Source: DAOSEC01 sp035362935 (lineage in GTDB: Bacteria > Bacillota_I > Bacilli_A > ML615J-28 > CAG-313). From it: a stretch of 64,000 nucleotides of DNA. The position numbers and the translations under genes are program-made. The stretch covers positions 25,724-89,723 of the forward strand of contig DAOSEC010000005.1 of the NCBI GenBank assembly GCA_035362935.1, read 5' to 3'. The notes under the pieces are model-generated. The model was not told the origin of the DNA, did not search any database, and saw only the letters and a list, made by a program, of their open reading frames with translations. Shown here piece by piece: positions 17,163-27,107 of the stretch (position 1 is the first letter of the stretch; each line of letters starts with the position of its first letter).

Positions 17163-18014
17163 ATGGTAAGAGTATTAATCACAGGCGCTAATAGTTATGT
17201 TGGGACTAATCTGCAAAAATGGTTAATGAAAGATCCTACTGATTATTATACAGAAACACTAGATATGAAAGATCCAAATTGGAGACACTTTGATTTTTCT
17301 AGATTTGATGTAGTATTTCATGTTGCTGGCTTAGTTCATAAGAACATTAGAAAAGTCAATAAGCAAGCATATTACACAATTAACACAAATTTGACAGCGG
17401 AATGTGCAAAAAAAGCATACTCATCCGGAGTTAGACATTTTATTTTTATGAGTACAATGTCAGTATATAATCCACTTGAAAGGATAATTACAGTTGATTC
17501 GAAACCAAGACCAGCCAATGATTATGGATTAAGTAAATTATTAGCAGAACAACAACTTTTCAATGATTTAAACAAAAATGATTTAACGATTATAAGAGCT
17601 CCAATTATTTATGGTAAAAACTCACCTGGTAATTTTGAGAGACTTATTAAGCTTTTGGATAAATTACCCATATTTCCAGACATTAATAATAAAAGAAGTA
17701 TGATTTTTATAGATAATTTATGTGGTTGTATTAAGAAGATTATTGATTGTAAGATTACTGGTATTGTTCATGTACAAAACCCGAGTTATGTAAGTACTAC
17801 AAATCTAGTTAAAATACTATCTAAGGTTAAAGGTAAGAAAATTGTTTTTACTCGTGTTTTCAATTTTGTAATAATACTGATATCAAAATTAAACAGTACG
17901 TTCAGAAAGATGTTTATGGATCATTATTATGACCTCGGTTTAACTAAAGCATTCGATGATTGTGTTTTAATTGAGTTGGAGGAGTCGATTCAAATGACTA
18001 TTGACAATGAATAG
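17163..18014 (+). CDS. NAD-dependent sugar reductase/epimerase (WbpV/Gne-like)
   Basis: A 283-residue short-chain dehydrogenase: ITGANSYVGTNLQKWL near the N-terminus, VAGLVHKN, STMSVYN and YGLSKLLAEQQL (the YxxxK pair). RAPIIYGKNSPGNFERLIKL resembles the group that includes WbpV and related 4-keto reductases paired with WbpL/WcaJ-type initiators. A plausible job is to reduce the CapD product to UDP-QuiNAc or UDP-FucNAc for the initiator immediately upstream. The substrate is inferred only from gene order. ATG 17163 follows the preceding stop by two bases; GTG 17157 would overlap it. Confidence 0.75.
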   Translation: MVRVLITGANSYVGTNLQKWLMKDPTDYYTETLDMKDPNWRHFDFSRFDVVFHVAGLVHKNIRKVNKQAYYTINTNLTAECAKKAYSSGVRHFIFMSTMSVYNPLERIITVDSKPRPANDYGLSKLLAEQQLFNDLNKNDLTIIRAPIIYGKNSPGNFERLIKLLDKLPIFPDINNKRSMIFIDNLCGCIKKIIDCKITGIVHVQNPSYVSTTNLVKILSKVKGKKIVFTRVFNFVIILISKLNSTFRKMFMDHYYDLGLTKAFDDCVLIELEESIQMTIDNE

Positions 18015-18034
18015 ATGAAAGAAGGACATAAAAC

Positions 18035-19252
18035 ATGAATATAATATACATAACTACAGTCGGTTTTGATACATTTGGGGGGAATAATCACCTGAATTCA
18101 GCATTAATTGAAGATTTTTTGAAACAAGGTCATAAAATTCACCTTATACAGAGTTCGTATGGTGACCTTAATATTGTTCCAGAACACCTAAAAAACAATA
18201 ATAATTTTATTTTTCATTCCATACGCAGAGGTAGAATAAATAAACGCAGATTGGTCTTAAGGGCAATTGATGAAATAGTTTACTACAATAAAGTTATAAA
18301 ATATGCTTCTATTTTGGTCGATTATGATGTGATATATTATCAATCAAGTGGGTTAAGTTTCTATTTTGTTCCAAAATTATTACGGAAACTTAAAAAAAAT
18401 ATAGTTTTTAACATCCAAGATTTATTTCCAAACAGCCTTCAATCCACCAAAAAGATCTTTAGTAAGTTTTTGATTAAAATAATTATGCCATTTCAAATTA
18501 GAATGTATAATATGGTGTCTAAAGTAATCGTTATTTCAAACGATATAAAAAATGAACTGCTAAAATATGGCATTGATGAAAAAAAGATACATGTTGTTTA
18601 TAACTGGTATAATGAAGCAGAAGTATATCCGATTGAACTAGAGCATAATAGATTTGCAAATAAGTACAAAATGGTAAAGAACAAGTTTGTAGTACAGTAT
18701 GCAGGTAATTTAGGGTATGTCATTGATTATGATTTTATTATAAATCTTGCTAAAAAGTTAAGAAACGATTTAACTATTACTATTCAAATAATTGGTAATG
18801 GCAGTAATAAAGATCAACTGAAAAAACGTTTGGCAAAAGCAAAACTAAACAATGTTGAAATGTATCCTATACAAGATCAAGATATTGTTAGAGATGTCTA
18901 CTCATATGGTGATTTATGCTTTATACCATTAAAAAAAGGAGTAATTTTTCATAGTGTACCCAGCAAGGCAAGTTTAGCATTAGCATGCAGCGTACCAGTT
19001 TTATTGATTTGCGATGAATCATCGGATTATGCAAAATTGATTATTGATAACAAGGTAGGTTTTGTGACTGGTAATAATAATGTGGATAAAGCCTACCAAT
19101 TTATCATAGGAGCTAATAGAAAAAGTGATGACTATTACATCTATAAATTGAATAGCGTTATATTTGCTGAGCGACTTTTGTCCAGAAAGCAAAACACGCA
19201 AAAAATTATAAATATTATTGAGAACATTATTGTGGAAAAGGAAACTGAGTGA
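18035..19252 (+). CDS. Glycosyltransferase family 4 (WbuB/WcaI-like)
   Basis: GT-B glycosyltransferase of 405 residues. FNIQDLFPNSL near 130, KVIVISNDIKNELLKYGI, VVYNWYNE and YAGNLGYVIDYD mark the WbuB-like GT4 group, often N-acetyl-L-fucosaminyltransferases. That would match the UDP-L-FucNAc genes at 23859-27094 (inference). The gene at 30998 in cluster 2 has the same motif series and is a paralogue. AGAAGGA lies before ATG 18035. Confidence 0.85.
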   Translation: MNIIYITTVGFDTFGGNNHLNSALIEDFLKQGHKIHLIQSSYGDLNIVPEHLKNNNNFIFHSIRRGRINKRRLVLRAIDEIVYYNKVIKYASILVDYDVIYYQSSGLSFYFVPKLLRKLKKNIVFNIQDLFPNSLQSTKKIFSKFLIKIIMPFQIRMYNMVSKVIVISNDIKNELLKYGIDEKKIHVVYNWYNEAEVYPIELEHNRFANKYKMVKNKFVVQYAGNLGYVIDYDFIINLAKKLRNDLTITIQIIGNGSNKDQLKKRLAKAKLNNVEMYPIQDQDIVRDVYSYGDLCFIPLKKGVIFHSVPSKASLALACSVPVLLICDESSDYAKLIIDNKVGFVTGNNNVDKAYQFIIGANRKSDDYYIYKLNSVIFAERLLSRKQNTQKIINIIENIIVEKETE

Positions 19253-19253
19253 T

Positions 19254-20305
19254 ATGCGTAAATATTTGATTGGTATTTGGGGTCAGTATGGTGATTCTGA
19301 GAATGTTGCAGATGGACAAGCTGTTCGTACAAGGATAATTACAAACGCTATCAAAGCACGTTTTGGTATCGACAAAGTACATATGGTCAATACGAATAAC
19401 TGGAAAAAGAGAAAACTTAGTTTATTATTTGCTACATTGCATATGATTTTTTACTGTGAAAAAATAATAATTATGCCAGCAGACAACGGTTTCAAACTAA
19501 TAGTCCCATTGTTAAACATAATGTCGTATTTTCACAAAAATAAAATAATTTATATTGTTATTGGTGGCTTTTTGCCAAACTTACTTAGGAGAAACAGTAA
19601 ATATATTAAGTATCTCAAAAAATATCAAGCAATATTTGTTCAAACAACTAATTTGAAGCAAGAAATTAATGTCCTAGGTTTGAAGAATACTTACATCTTA
19701 TCGAATTTAAAAGATATGGAAAAAAGAAATGTCTCAGATATCAAGCAAATTAATGCTGATAATATCAAAGTATGTACCTTATCTAGAATTAATATCGAAA
19801 AAGGCATACTTGATGCAATTGATGCGGTTAAAATTGCAAATACAATTTTAAAGAAAAAAAAATACAACTAGATATTTTTGGAATAGTATCGAAAGGATTT
19901 GAGGAGCAATTTTACAATCTATTACGTCAACATTCCGATTTTGTTGAGTACAAAGGAGTAGTACCATACGACAAAACAGTAGGTGTGCTTAAGGATTACT
20001 TTTGTCTTGTTTTCCCTACATATTATTATGGTGAAGGATTTGCGGGTACATTTATAGATGCTTTTTTTTCAGGAGTACCAATAATAACAACTAACTGGAA
20101 ACATAATTCTGAAATAATCAAAGAAGCAAAAAATGGATTTTTAGTAAATATAAAAAGTCCAAACGAGATAGCTGACAGATTGGTGTATTTATATAAGAAC
20201 CGACTAATTCAATATGAGATTTCAATCAATAACCTGAATGAGGCAGTTAAATACGATCCAAGTATAGTTTTAGAGGACTTATTTCACATACTTGATTTGC
20301 GATAG
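19254..20305 (+). pseudogene. Glycosyltransferase family 4, split by a frameshift in an A9 tract
   Basis: Frame 1 starts at ATG 19254 (one base after the upstream stop) and runs to a TAG at 19869-19871. It carries a GT-B N-domain and ends in TLSRINIEKGILDAID and then polylysine. The other frame picks up at the nine A residues 19854-19862 and continues as KIQLDIFG, then FVEYKGVVPYDK, then FPTYYYGEGFAGTFIDAFFSG to 20305: the missing GT4 C-domain with its donor-binding EGF motif. One extra A (A10) or two fewer would restore a single protein of about 350 residues. Causes could be mutation, slippage-based phase variation, transcriptional slippage, or a homopolymer sequencing error. The uninterrupted codons on both sides suggest a recent or apparent break. 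Confidence 0.85.
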
Positions 20306-20339
20306 CGCATGCAATGTAAGATAACATAGGAGGAATTAC

Positions 20340-21512
20340 ATGAAACATCAAACAAATGATAACAATCGCATGCTAAATCTTTTTTTGATATCTTTTTACA
20401 TAATATCTATTCCAATGAGTATGTTGTCAATAGGTGTTTTGGGGTCTTTATTAAGACTGGTTAGTTTATTCATCGGCTTATCATCACTATCAGTTCATTT
20501 ATGGTATAATAATCGCATCATATACAAAAATGGTGTACTCATCTCATGGGCAGCATATGTCATTTTCGTATTGCTTTCTACTATATGGTCTAACACACCA
20601 AATACAAGTTTTATTGTATCATTTGGATTAATACAAGTCTTGATTATCTCTTTCACACTTACAGTTTATAGATTTTCTGAAAATGATATGAAATTTATCG
20701 AGATAGCATGGATATTAGTTGCAATTATATGTGTTTTTTTATTATTGTCAAGTTCAGGTAATACATATTTCATTGAGGGAAGAAGAACAATAGTACTCCG
20801 ATATGGGTTTGTTGATCCGAATGAATTAACTGCTTATTTTATAGTGCCTACAGTAATACTTGTGTCTAAAATAATAAAAAAACAGAACATATATACTATT
20901 TTCTTAATCATATTATTTATGCTTGTTTTTTACTCTATAATAATCACTGGTTCTAGGTCAGGAATATTGAGTTTCATACTAACAGTAATATTTACCTTAT
21001 TTAAGTCAAGGGTAAAAATTAGAAATATACTGTTTTTTGTGTTTATTGGGGTAATTAGCTACTATTTAGTGTTTAACGTATTTAGAGATCTATTGCCTGT
21101 CTCTGTATTACAGAGACTACAATTTACAAGTATTAATAATGATGGAGGAAGTGATAGGTTTATCATTTGGCAACAATCAATCACTAACACATTAAATGAT
21201 GGATTTAGATTCATTTATGGATATGGACCTTTTGGAGCTCCGAATATTTCAATAACTCCCACAATGCACAATCATTTTTTACAAAGTTTTGTTGATGGTG
21301 GACTAATGGGATTATTGTTATTCTCAATATTTATTTTTTTACTACTCATTAAGAAATCAAATCTGTACTTTTATTTGCCTTCTATTATTGGTGCAATTGT
21401 GATGATTATGACATTAACATCTTATGCTTCATTTAAACCAATTTGGACAATATTTATGATGGGTTTAGTTAATGTTAACCTTAAAACTAGCAATAAAATA
21501 GAACAAACTTAG
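20340..21512 (+). CDS. Wzy-like polysaccharide polymerase / O-antigen ligase family, cluster 1
   Basis: A 390-residue membrane protein with about ten hydrophobic segments. ITGSRSGILSFIL near 200 and a large loop containing DRFIIWQQSITNTL and the HNHFLQSFVDGGLMGLLLF segment match the Wzy_C/O-antigen-ligase domain. It probably joins lipid-linked repeat units outside the membrane. It pairs with the Wzx at 27108. AGGAGG lies eight bases before ATG 20340. Confidence 0.87.
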   Translation: MKHQTNDNNRMLNLFLISFYIISIPMSMLSIGVLGSLLRLVSLFIGLSSLSVHLWYNNRIIYKNGVLISWAAYVIFVLLSTIWSNTPNTSFIVSFGLIQVLIISFTLTVYRFSENDMKFIEIAWILVAIICVFLLLSSSGNTYFIEGRRTIVLRYGFVDPNELTAYFIVPTVILVSKIIKKQNIYTIFLIILFMLVFYSIIITGSRSGILSFILTVIFTLFKSRVKIRNILFFVFIGVISYYLVFNVFRDLLPVSVLQRLQFTSINNDGGSDRFIIWQQSITNTLNDGFRFIYGYGPFGAPNISITPTMHNHFLQSFVDGGLMGLLLFSIFIFLLLIKKSNLYFYLPSIIGAIVMIMTLTSYASFKPIWTIFMMGLVNVNLKTSNKIEQT

Positions 21513-21524
21513 GGAGGAAATTAA

Positions 21525-22616
21525 TTGGAAAATATGTTTGATGTGATTCATATAATACCTAGTCTAGATTTCGGTGGTGCTGAAATTATGACAGGAACCT
21601 TGTGTTCTGAGTTAATGTTGAATAATGTTAAAGTTTGCATTATTAGTTTGTATAACAAAAAAACCACTATAAGTCGCCAACTAGAAAATAAGAATTTACA
21701 TGTAGTTTATCTAAACAAAAAAAGAGGCATTGATATTAATATTATTTTCGAACTGAGGAAGATTATCACGAAGTTACGACCAAATGTAATTAATACACAT
21801 TTATATACTTTACCATATGTGTATTTCTCGCTGTGGTTTTTACCCCATATAAAGATTTTTCATACCATACACAGTGTTGCAAATAAAGAAATGAATAAAT
21901 TATATAGACTCTTTTACAAAATTTTGTTTAGAGTTAGATATGCGATACCTATTGCAATAAGTCCAGAAATAAAAAAAAGTATTATCACTGAATATGGTTT
22001 AATCGATGATCAGGTTCCCACAATATTTAACGGAATTAATATGTCACTGTTTGTACCTAAAGTAATATACGAGAATGAAGATAAGTTAGTATTAATTAAT
22101 GTTGCAAGATTCAATTATGTTAAAAATCATAGATTATTGTTAAATGTTTTTGCTAAATTAATTAATAAATATCCAAATTTAGAATTAAGATTGTGTGGTG
22201 AAGGTCCTTTGATGAATGAAGTTATAGAGCTTGCTCACGCTTTAGATATAACAAATAAAGTTAACTTTATGGGCAACATTTTAAATGTTAAAGAAGTTTT
22301 AGTTAGTTCTGATATCTTTGTTTTGCCATCACTATGGGAAGGAATACCTTTATCTTTGATTGAAGCTATGGCATCAGGTTTGCCAGTTGTAGTAAATAAA
22401 GTTGGTGGGATGGTAGATATGATAAATGACGGAATAGATGGTGTTTTTTTTCATAATACTGATCAAGATCTATATGACAAATTAGAATCACTTATAATAA
22501 GCAAGAATCGAAGAAAATCTTTGGGTATAGAAGCGGTTAAAAAGGCACAGATTTTCAATTCAAAGAAGATGTGTCAAGAGTATATAAAACTATATTTTAG
22601 TAGCGAGAATAAATAA
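21525..22616 (+). CDS. Glycosyltransferase family 4
   Basis: GT-B enzyme of 363 residues. An N-terminal GGAEIMTGTL acceptor loop is followed by IFNGIN, NVARFNYVKNHRLLL, LCGEGPL, VNFMGNI, and PSLWEGIPLSLIEAMASGLPVV with the E-x7-E donor motif. The start is TTG 21525, with GGAGG seven bases upstream; ATG 21534 is farther than usual. It overlaps the next start by one base. The sugar is not predictable. Confidence 0.87.
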   Translation: MENMFDVIHIIPSLDFGGAEIMTGTLCSELMLNNVKVCIISLYNKKTTISRQLENKNLHVVYLNKKRGIDINIIFELRKIITKLRPNVINTHLYTLPYVYFSLWFLPHIKIFHTIHSVANKEMNKLYRLFYKILFRVRYAIPIAISPEIKKSIITEYGLIDDQVPTIFNGINMSLFVPKVIYENEDKLVLINVARFNYVKNHRLLLNVFAKLINKYPNLELRLCGEGPLMNEVIELAHALDITNKVNFMGNILNVKEVLVSSDIFVLPSLWEGIPLSLIEAMASGLPVVVNKVGGMVDMINDGIDGVFFHNTDQDLYDKLESLIISKNRRKSLGIEAVKKAQIFNSKKMCQEYIKLYFSSENK

Positions 22617-23866
22617 TGAGTATGAGCGCTAAAATCTTAATTATTAGTCCATACGACCTACAATCAAATAATGCTTCTATAAACTGTATTTCGAGAATAA
22701 TTGAATCCTTAAGAAAAGATAATGCTAATATTGTATACTTTTGCGTAAATCAGAATTCATTAGAATATCATGACCAATATATAAATAATATTCGGGTTTA
22801 TATGTTTCCATCAAAAAAAACTATCTATCACAAAAAAATTGTTACCATGAGTGGCAAAACACTAAGTGATAGGATTTTAAGAAAAATTAATTACGTTTGC
22901 TTAAAAATATGTACAATTTTTAATCTAGAAAACTATCATTGGGCGATTAATTTTAAACGTATGAAATCAATTTTTCTCAAAATGACAGAAGAAAAAAAAT
23001 TTGATGCGATTATTTCTTTTTCTTTACCATTCACTTCTCATATATTTGCCAATAGACTACATAAACTGGGTAAGAGTACCAGATGGATTCCTTATGAATT
23101 AGATCCATTTGCGTTAAACTATACAAGGAATAGACTACTGATACCCATCCGAAAAAAATTAGAAAAAAAATGTTTCAGTATTGCAAATCATATTATATCA
23201 ACTATAGGGATTTTAGAACACAATTCAGAAGCAAAATTTAGGCAGGAGCTAGTATATAAATCTACTTCCATGCCATTGCCAATTTTACGTATCATAGAGA
23301 ATCATCATCAAGAAAAATACGAGTATGATTTTTGTTATGTAGGGTCTTTTTATAAAAAGTTTCGGAACCCTTCATACATGTTTAAGATACTATCGAATGT
23401 CTTAATTGGAAAGCATATTATCATTGCTGGTGGTGATATTCCTTGGAATAGCAACTCATATATAGAAAAATTGAAAGTCAATAATAAGGTTACTATTTTA
23501 GGATGGGTATCGTTAGATAAATCAAAAGATATTATTGAAAAATCTAGATTTCTTCTTAATTTGTCAAACAACTTGCCTAACCAAATTCCAAGCAAGGTAG
23601 TAGATTATATAAGTACAGGTAAGAAAATAATTAATTTTTACTATAATGATGACGACCCATCATTTATTTACTTAAAAGAGTATCCACACATTATTAATAT
23701 AAAAATTAATTCATCGGATACCCAGGTATTAAAAGAATTGTGTATATTCATTGGGAATTTATCATATCAGATTGATTATAATGATTTAAGGTGTATTTAT
23801 AAAAATTATCAAGAGGATGTCGTCTTACAAAAAATATTGAATATAATAGGAGGAAAGAATGTTTAA
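22616..23866 (+). CDS. Putative GT-B glycosyltransferase
   Basis: The product has 416 residues. ILIISPYDLQSNNASINCI begins a GT-B N-domain; RWIPYELDPFALNY, CYVGSFYKKFRNPSY, VTILGWVSLDKSKDIIEKS and PSKVVDYISTGKKIINFY outline the C-domain, with the E of the EX7E motif less evident than in its neighbours. ATG 22616 overlaps the previous stop (TAATG); ATG 22622 is also possible. High A+T and many lysines and asparagines are typical of this stretch. Confidence 0.75.
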   Translation: MSMSAKILIISPYDLQSNNASINCISRIIESLRKDNANIVYFCVNQNSLEYHDQYINNIRVYMFPSKKTIYHKKIVTMSGKTLSDRILRKINYVCLKICTIFNLENYHWAINFKRMKSIFLKMTEEKKFDAIISFSLPFTSHIFANRLHKLGKSTRWIPYELDPFALNYTRNRLLIPIRKKLEKKCFSIANHIISTIGILEHNSEAKFRQELVYKSTSMPLPILRIIENHHQEKYEYDFCYVGSFYKKFRNPSYMFKILSNVLIGKHIIIAGGDIPWNSNSYIEKLKVNNKVTILGWVSLDKSKDIIEKSRFLLNLSNNLPNQIPSKVVDYISTGKKIINFYYNDDDPSFIYLKEYPHIINIKINSSDTQVLKELCIFIGNLSYQIDYNDLRCIYKNYQEDVVLQKILNIIGGKNV

Positions 23867-24854
23867 GAACAAAATACTATTAATCACTGGAGGCACAGGA
23901 TCATTCGGAAACGCTGTATTATCCCGACTTCTAGATAGTGATTTACAAGAAATACGCATACTATCTAGAGATGAAAAAAAACAAGAAGATATGCGCAAAC
24001 ATTATAATAACAATAAAATTAAATTCTATTTAGGGGATATTAGAGACTATAGTTCTATTGAAGGTGCATTTATTGGTGTCGATTTTGTTTTCCATGCTGC
24101 TGCTTTAAAACAGGTGCCTTCTTGTGAGTTTTACCCAATTGAAGCAGTAAAAACTAATATATTGGGTAGTGACAATGTAATAACAGCCTGTATAAAAAAC
24201 AAAGTAAAAAAAGCTATTTTTCTATCTACCGATAAAGCAGCCTACCCGATTAATGCAATGGGAATGAGTAAAGCGATGATGGAAAAAAATGTTATTGCTC
24301 GCTCAAGACAATTACAACATAATGACACAATTTTGTGCCTAACTAGATATGGAAATGTTATGGCATCAAGGGGGTCAGTTATTCCATTGTTTATAGAGCA
24401 AATAAAAGCAAAAAAACCAATCACCATAACCAATCCAGAAATGACAAGGTTTATGATGACATTGGATGATGCTGTTGATTTAGTGCTATATGCATTTCAA
24501 AATGGAGAGCAGGGAGACCTTTTCGTTCAAAAAGCACCATCAGCTAGCATTGATACTTTGGCAAAAGCAATATTAAACTTGAGTGGATGTAATATACCAC
24601 CTGTATATATTGGTACACGTCATGGGGAAAAATTATATGAAGTATTGGTTACTCAAGAAGAAATGACTAAAGCAATTGATTTAGGAAATTTCTATAAAAT
24701 TCCAGCTGATAATAGAAACTTGAACTATAATAAATATATTGAACTTGGTTGTGACAACATCATGGATGTGGAGGCTTACCACTCACATAATACTCAAAGG
24801 TTGGATCTTAATGGTATGAAAAATTTATTGTTAAAATTAGATTTATTTAAGTAG
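23859..24854 (+). CDS. capE: UDP-GlcNAc 4,6-dehydratase/5-epimerase (CapE/WbjB/FnlA)
   Basis: First step from UDP-GlcNAc to UDP-N-acetyl-L-fucosamine. The product has 331 residues: GGTGSFGNAVLSRLL for NAD, SRDEKKQEDMR after strand 2, AAALKQVPSCEFYPIEAV, STDKAAYPINAMGMSKAMME (TxxxxxxM..K type active site) and TRYGNVMASRGSVIPLF, all hallmark CapE segments. It lacks the membrane domain of CapD. The start overlaps the upstream stop by eight bases, and its GGAGGA site is inside the upstream gene. Together with the next two genes it forms the complete CapE-CapF-CapG set known from Staphylococcus aureus type 5/8 capsule. Confidence 0.92.
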   Translation: MFKNKILLITGGTGSFGNAVLSRLLDSDLQEIRILSRDEKKQEDMRKHYNNNKIKFYLGDIRDYSSIEGAFIGVDFVFHAAALKQVPSCEFYPIEAVKTNILGSDNVITACIKNKVKKAIFLSTDKAAYPINAMGMSKAMMEKNVIARSRQLQHNDTILCLTRYGNVMASRGSVIPLFIEQIKAKKPITITNPEMTRFMMTLDDAVDLVLYAFQNGEQGDLFVQKAPSASIDTLAKAILNLSGCNIPPVYIGTRHGEKLYEVLVTQEEMTKAIDLGNFYKIPADNRNLNYNKYIELGCDNIMDVEAYHSHNTQRLDLNGMKNLLLKLDLFK

Positions 24855-24861
24855 GTAATAT

Positions 24862-25971
24862 ATGAAAGTGCTTGTTACTGGAGCGAAGGGATTTATAGGT
24901 AAAAATCTGATTTCAGAGTTGAAAAATCACAAATTTACTGATATATATGAGTATGATACACAATCTTCACTAACAGATTTAGATGAATATACAAAAGATG
25001 CTAACTTTGTTTTTCATCTTGCCGGTGTAAATAGAACCAATAATGAAAATGAGTTTTTAGTAGGAAATTTCGGTTTTACGACAACATTATTAGAAAGTTT
25101 GAAAAAAAACCACAATAAATGCCCTATTATGATTTCATCATCTATTCAAGCAGAACTTGCTAACCCCTATGGTATTAGTAAGAAAGCTGGAGAAGACCTA
25201 ATAACTAATTACGGGAAGGAGTATGGAGTAAAAATATTAATTTATCGCTTTCCAAATGTTTTTGGCAAATGGTGTAGACCAAATTACAATAGTGTTATAG
25301 CTACATTTTCCTACAACATAGCTAATAATTTACCTATAATGGTCAATGATCCTGATATAGTCTTGAATTTAGTTTACATTGATGACCTCGTTAAAGAGTT
25401 AATCAATAGCATGAATGGTTTAGAAAATCGGATAGGTGATTTTTGCTACGTAGAACCCGTTTATAGTGTGAGGTTGGGAGATATAGTGGATTTAATTTAC
25501 TCATTTAAAAATTCAAGATATGATTTAAGCATACCTAATCAAGGGGATCTGTTTATTAAAAAATTATACGCAAACTATATTAGTTATTTGCCTGAAACCC
25601 AACTTATATACAACTTAAAAATGAATATGGATGAAAGAGGATCTTTTACAGAATTTCTCAAAACTCCAGATAGAGGCCAAGTATCTATAAATGTAACTAA
25701 ACCAGGAATTGTTAAAGGTAATCATTGGCATCACACTAAAAATGAAAAATTTTTAGTTGTGAGTGGAAGTGGTTTGATTCGATTGAGAAAGATAGGTGAA
25801 ACAAATATTATTGAGTATCTAGTTAGTGGCGATAGACTTCAAGTAATAGACATACCGCCTGGTTATACTCACAACATTGCAAATTTGGGAAACACAGATT
25901 TAGTAACAGTCATGTGGGTTAATGAGTCATTTAACAAAGATTTACCCGACACAATATATATGGAGGTTTAA
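24862..25971 (+). CDS. capF: UDP-2-acetamido-2,6-dideoxy-hexose reductase (CapF/WbjC/FnlB)
   Basis: Second step to UDP-L-FucNAc. The product has 369 residues with two domains: an N-terminal dehydrogenase (TGAKGFIGKNLISEL, HLAGVNRTNNENEF, NPYGISKKAGEDL, YRFPNVFGKWCRPNYNS) and a C-terminal cupin from about 250 (RGSFTEFLKT, VKGNHWHHTKNEKFLVVSG, PPGYTHNI), whose His residues bind zinc in CapF. This two-domain layout is diagnostic. It lies seven bases after capE. Confidence 0.92.
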   Translation: MKVLVTGAKGFIGKNLISELKNHKFTDIYEYDTQSSLTDLDEYTKDANFVFHLAGVNRTNNENEFLVGNFGFTTTLLESLKKNHNKCPIMISSSIQAELANPYGISKKAGEDLITNYGKEYGVKILIYRFPNVFGKWCRPNYNSVIATFSYNIANNLPIMVNDPDIVLNLVYIDDLVKELINSMNGLENRIGDFCYVEPVYSVRLGDIVDLIYSFKNSRYDLSIPNQGDLFIKKLYANYISYLPETQLIYNLKMNMDERGSFTEFLKTPDRGQVSINVTKPGIVKGNHWHHTKNEKFLVVSGSGLIRLRKIGETNIIEYLVSGDRLQVIDIPPGYTHNIANLGNTDLVTVMWVNESFNKDLPDTIYMEV

Positions 25972-25975
25972 AAGA

Positions 25976-27094
25976 TTGAAAAAATTAAAAATTATGACAG
26001 TTGTTGGAACACGACCCGAAATAATTAGGCTATCGGCTGTGATTAACAATTTTAATTCTTGTGAAATGGTTGAACATATTTTAGTGCATACTGGTCAGAA
26101 TTATGATTATGAGTTGAATGAAATATTCTTTTGTGATTTTAAAATTAATAAACCTAACTATTTTCTAAACTCAGCAACAGGCACAGCTATTTCCACAATT
26201 GGAGCAATTTTAACGAATATTGTTCCCATTATTGAGAAGGAAAGACCAGATGCTTTTTTGGTATTAGGTGATACTAATAGTTGTTTGGCCGCCATAGCAG
26301 CAAAACGATATCAAATACCTATTTTTCATATGGAAGCTGGTAATAGATGTTTCGATCAAAGAGTGCCCGAAGAGATCAATAGAAAAATTGTTGATCACAT
26401 CGCAGATATAAATTTGCCTTATAGTACAATATCCCGTGAATATTTGATAAAAGAAGGATTTCCAGCAGACAGAATAATAAAAACCGGAAGCCCAATGTTT
26501 GAAGTACTATCAAAAATGAGAGATCAAATAGATTCTTCTAATATACTGCTTCAATTAAACTTGAAAAAAAATAATTATTTCTTAGTTTCATTTCATAGAG
26601 AAGAAAATATAAACACAAGAAATTTTGAAGAACTGATAAAAACGATTAATGCTATAGCAAATTTATATAACTTACCAATCATCATTTCGACACATCCTCG
26701 AACTCAAAAAATGATTGATACAAAGCAAGTTCAATTTCACCCGCTTATCCAAAAACTAAAACCTTTAAGTTTTCTAGACTATAATAAATTACAAATGAAT
26801 GCTAAAGTAGTTTTAAGTGATTCGGGGACCATAAGTGAAGAATCATCAATTTTAAAATTTAAAGCTTTGAATATTCGAGATACTCATGAGAGACCTGAAG
26901 CAATGGAAGAAGCAGCAGTAATGATGGTTGGCGTAAATGAAGAACGAGTAATAACTGCACTAAACATACTTATCAATGATAACAACATTTACAATGAAGT
27001 GAAAGACTATCAAATTCAAAATGTTTCGGAAAAAGTATTAAAAATTATTGTTAGTTACACTGGTTATGTTAATAATTATTTGTGGAAAAAGTAA
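25976..27094 (+). CDS. capG: UDP-N-acetyl-L-fucosamine synthase, 2-epimerase (CapG/WbjD/FnlC)
   Basis: The last step yields UDP-N-acetyl-L-fucosamine. The protein of 372 residues belongs to the UDP-GlcNAc 2-epimerase family: VVGTRPEIIRLSAVI, VHTGQNYDYELNEIFF, LGDTNSCLAAIAAKR, HMEAGNRCFDQRVPEEINRK, SFHREENINT, SDSGTISEESS and RDTHERPEAMEEA. TTG 25976 is chosen because GGAGG (25962-25966) lies nine bases upstream and homologues begin with KLKxMTVVGTRPE; the frame is open farther upstream, but that part overlaps capF. Confidence 0.92.
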   Translation: MKKLKIMTVVGTRPEIIRLSAVINNFNSCEMVEHILVHTGQNYDYELNEIFFCDFKINKPNYFLNSATGTAISTIGAILTNIVPIIEKERPDAFLVLGDTNSCLAAIAAKRYQIPIFHMEAGNRCFDQRVPEEINRKIVDHIADINLPYSTISREYLIKEGFPADRIIKTGSPMFEVLSKMRDQIDSSNILLQLNLKKNNYFLVSFHREENINTRNFEELIKTINAIANLYNLPIIISTHPRTQKMIDTKQVQFHPLIQKLKPLSFLDYNKLQMNAKVVLSDSGTISEESSILKFKALNIRDTHERPEAMEEAAVMMVGVNEERVITALNILINDNNIYNEVKDYQIQNVSEKVLKIIVSYTGYVNNYLWKK

Positions 27095-27107
27095 ATAATA
27101 GATCGGT

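Noticed and set aside
19985..20305. A separate small glycosyltransferase gene starting at GTG 19985
   Set aside because: The frame is open upstream to the A9 tract and encodes the direct continuation of the GT4 C-domain, so this is the second half of one broken gene.
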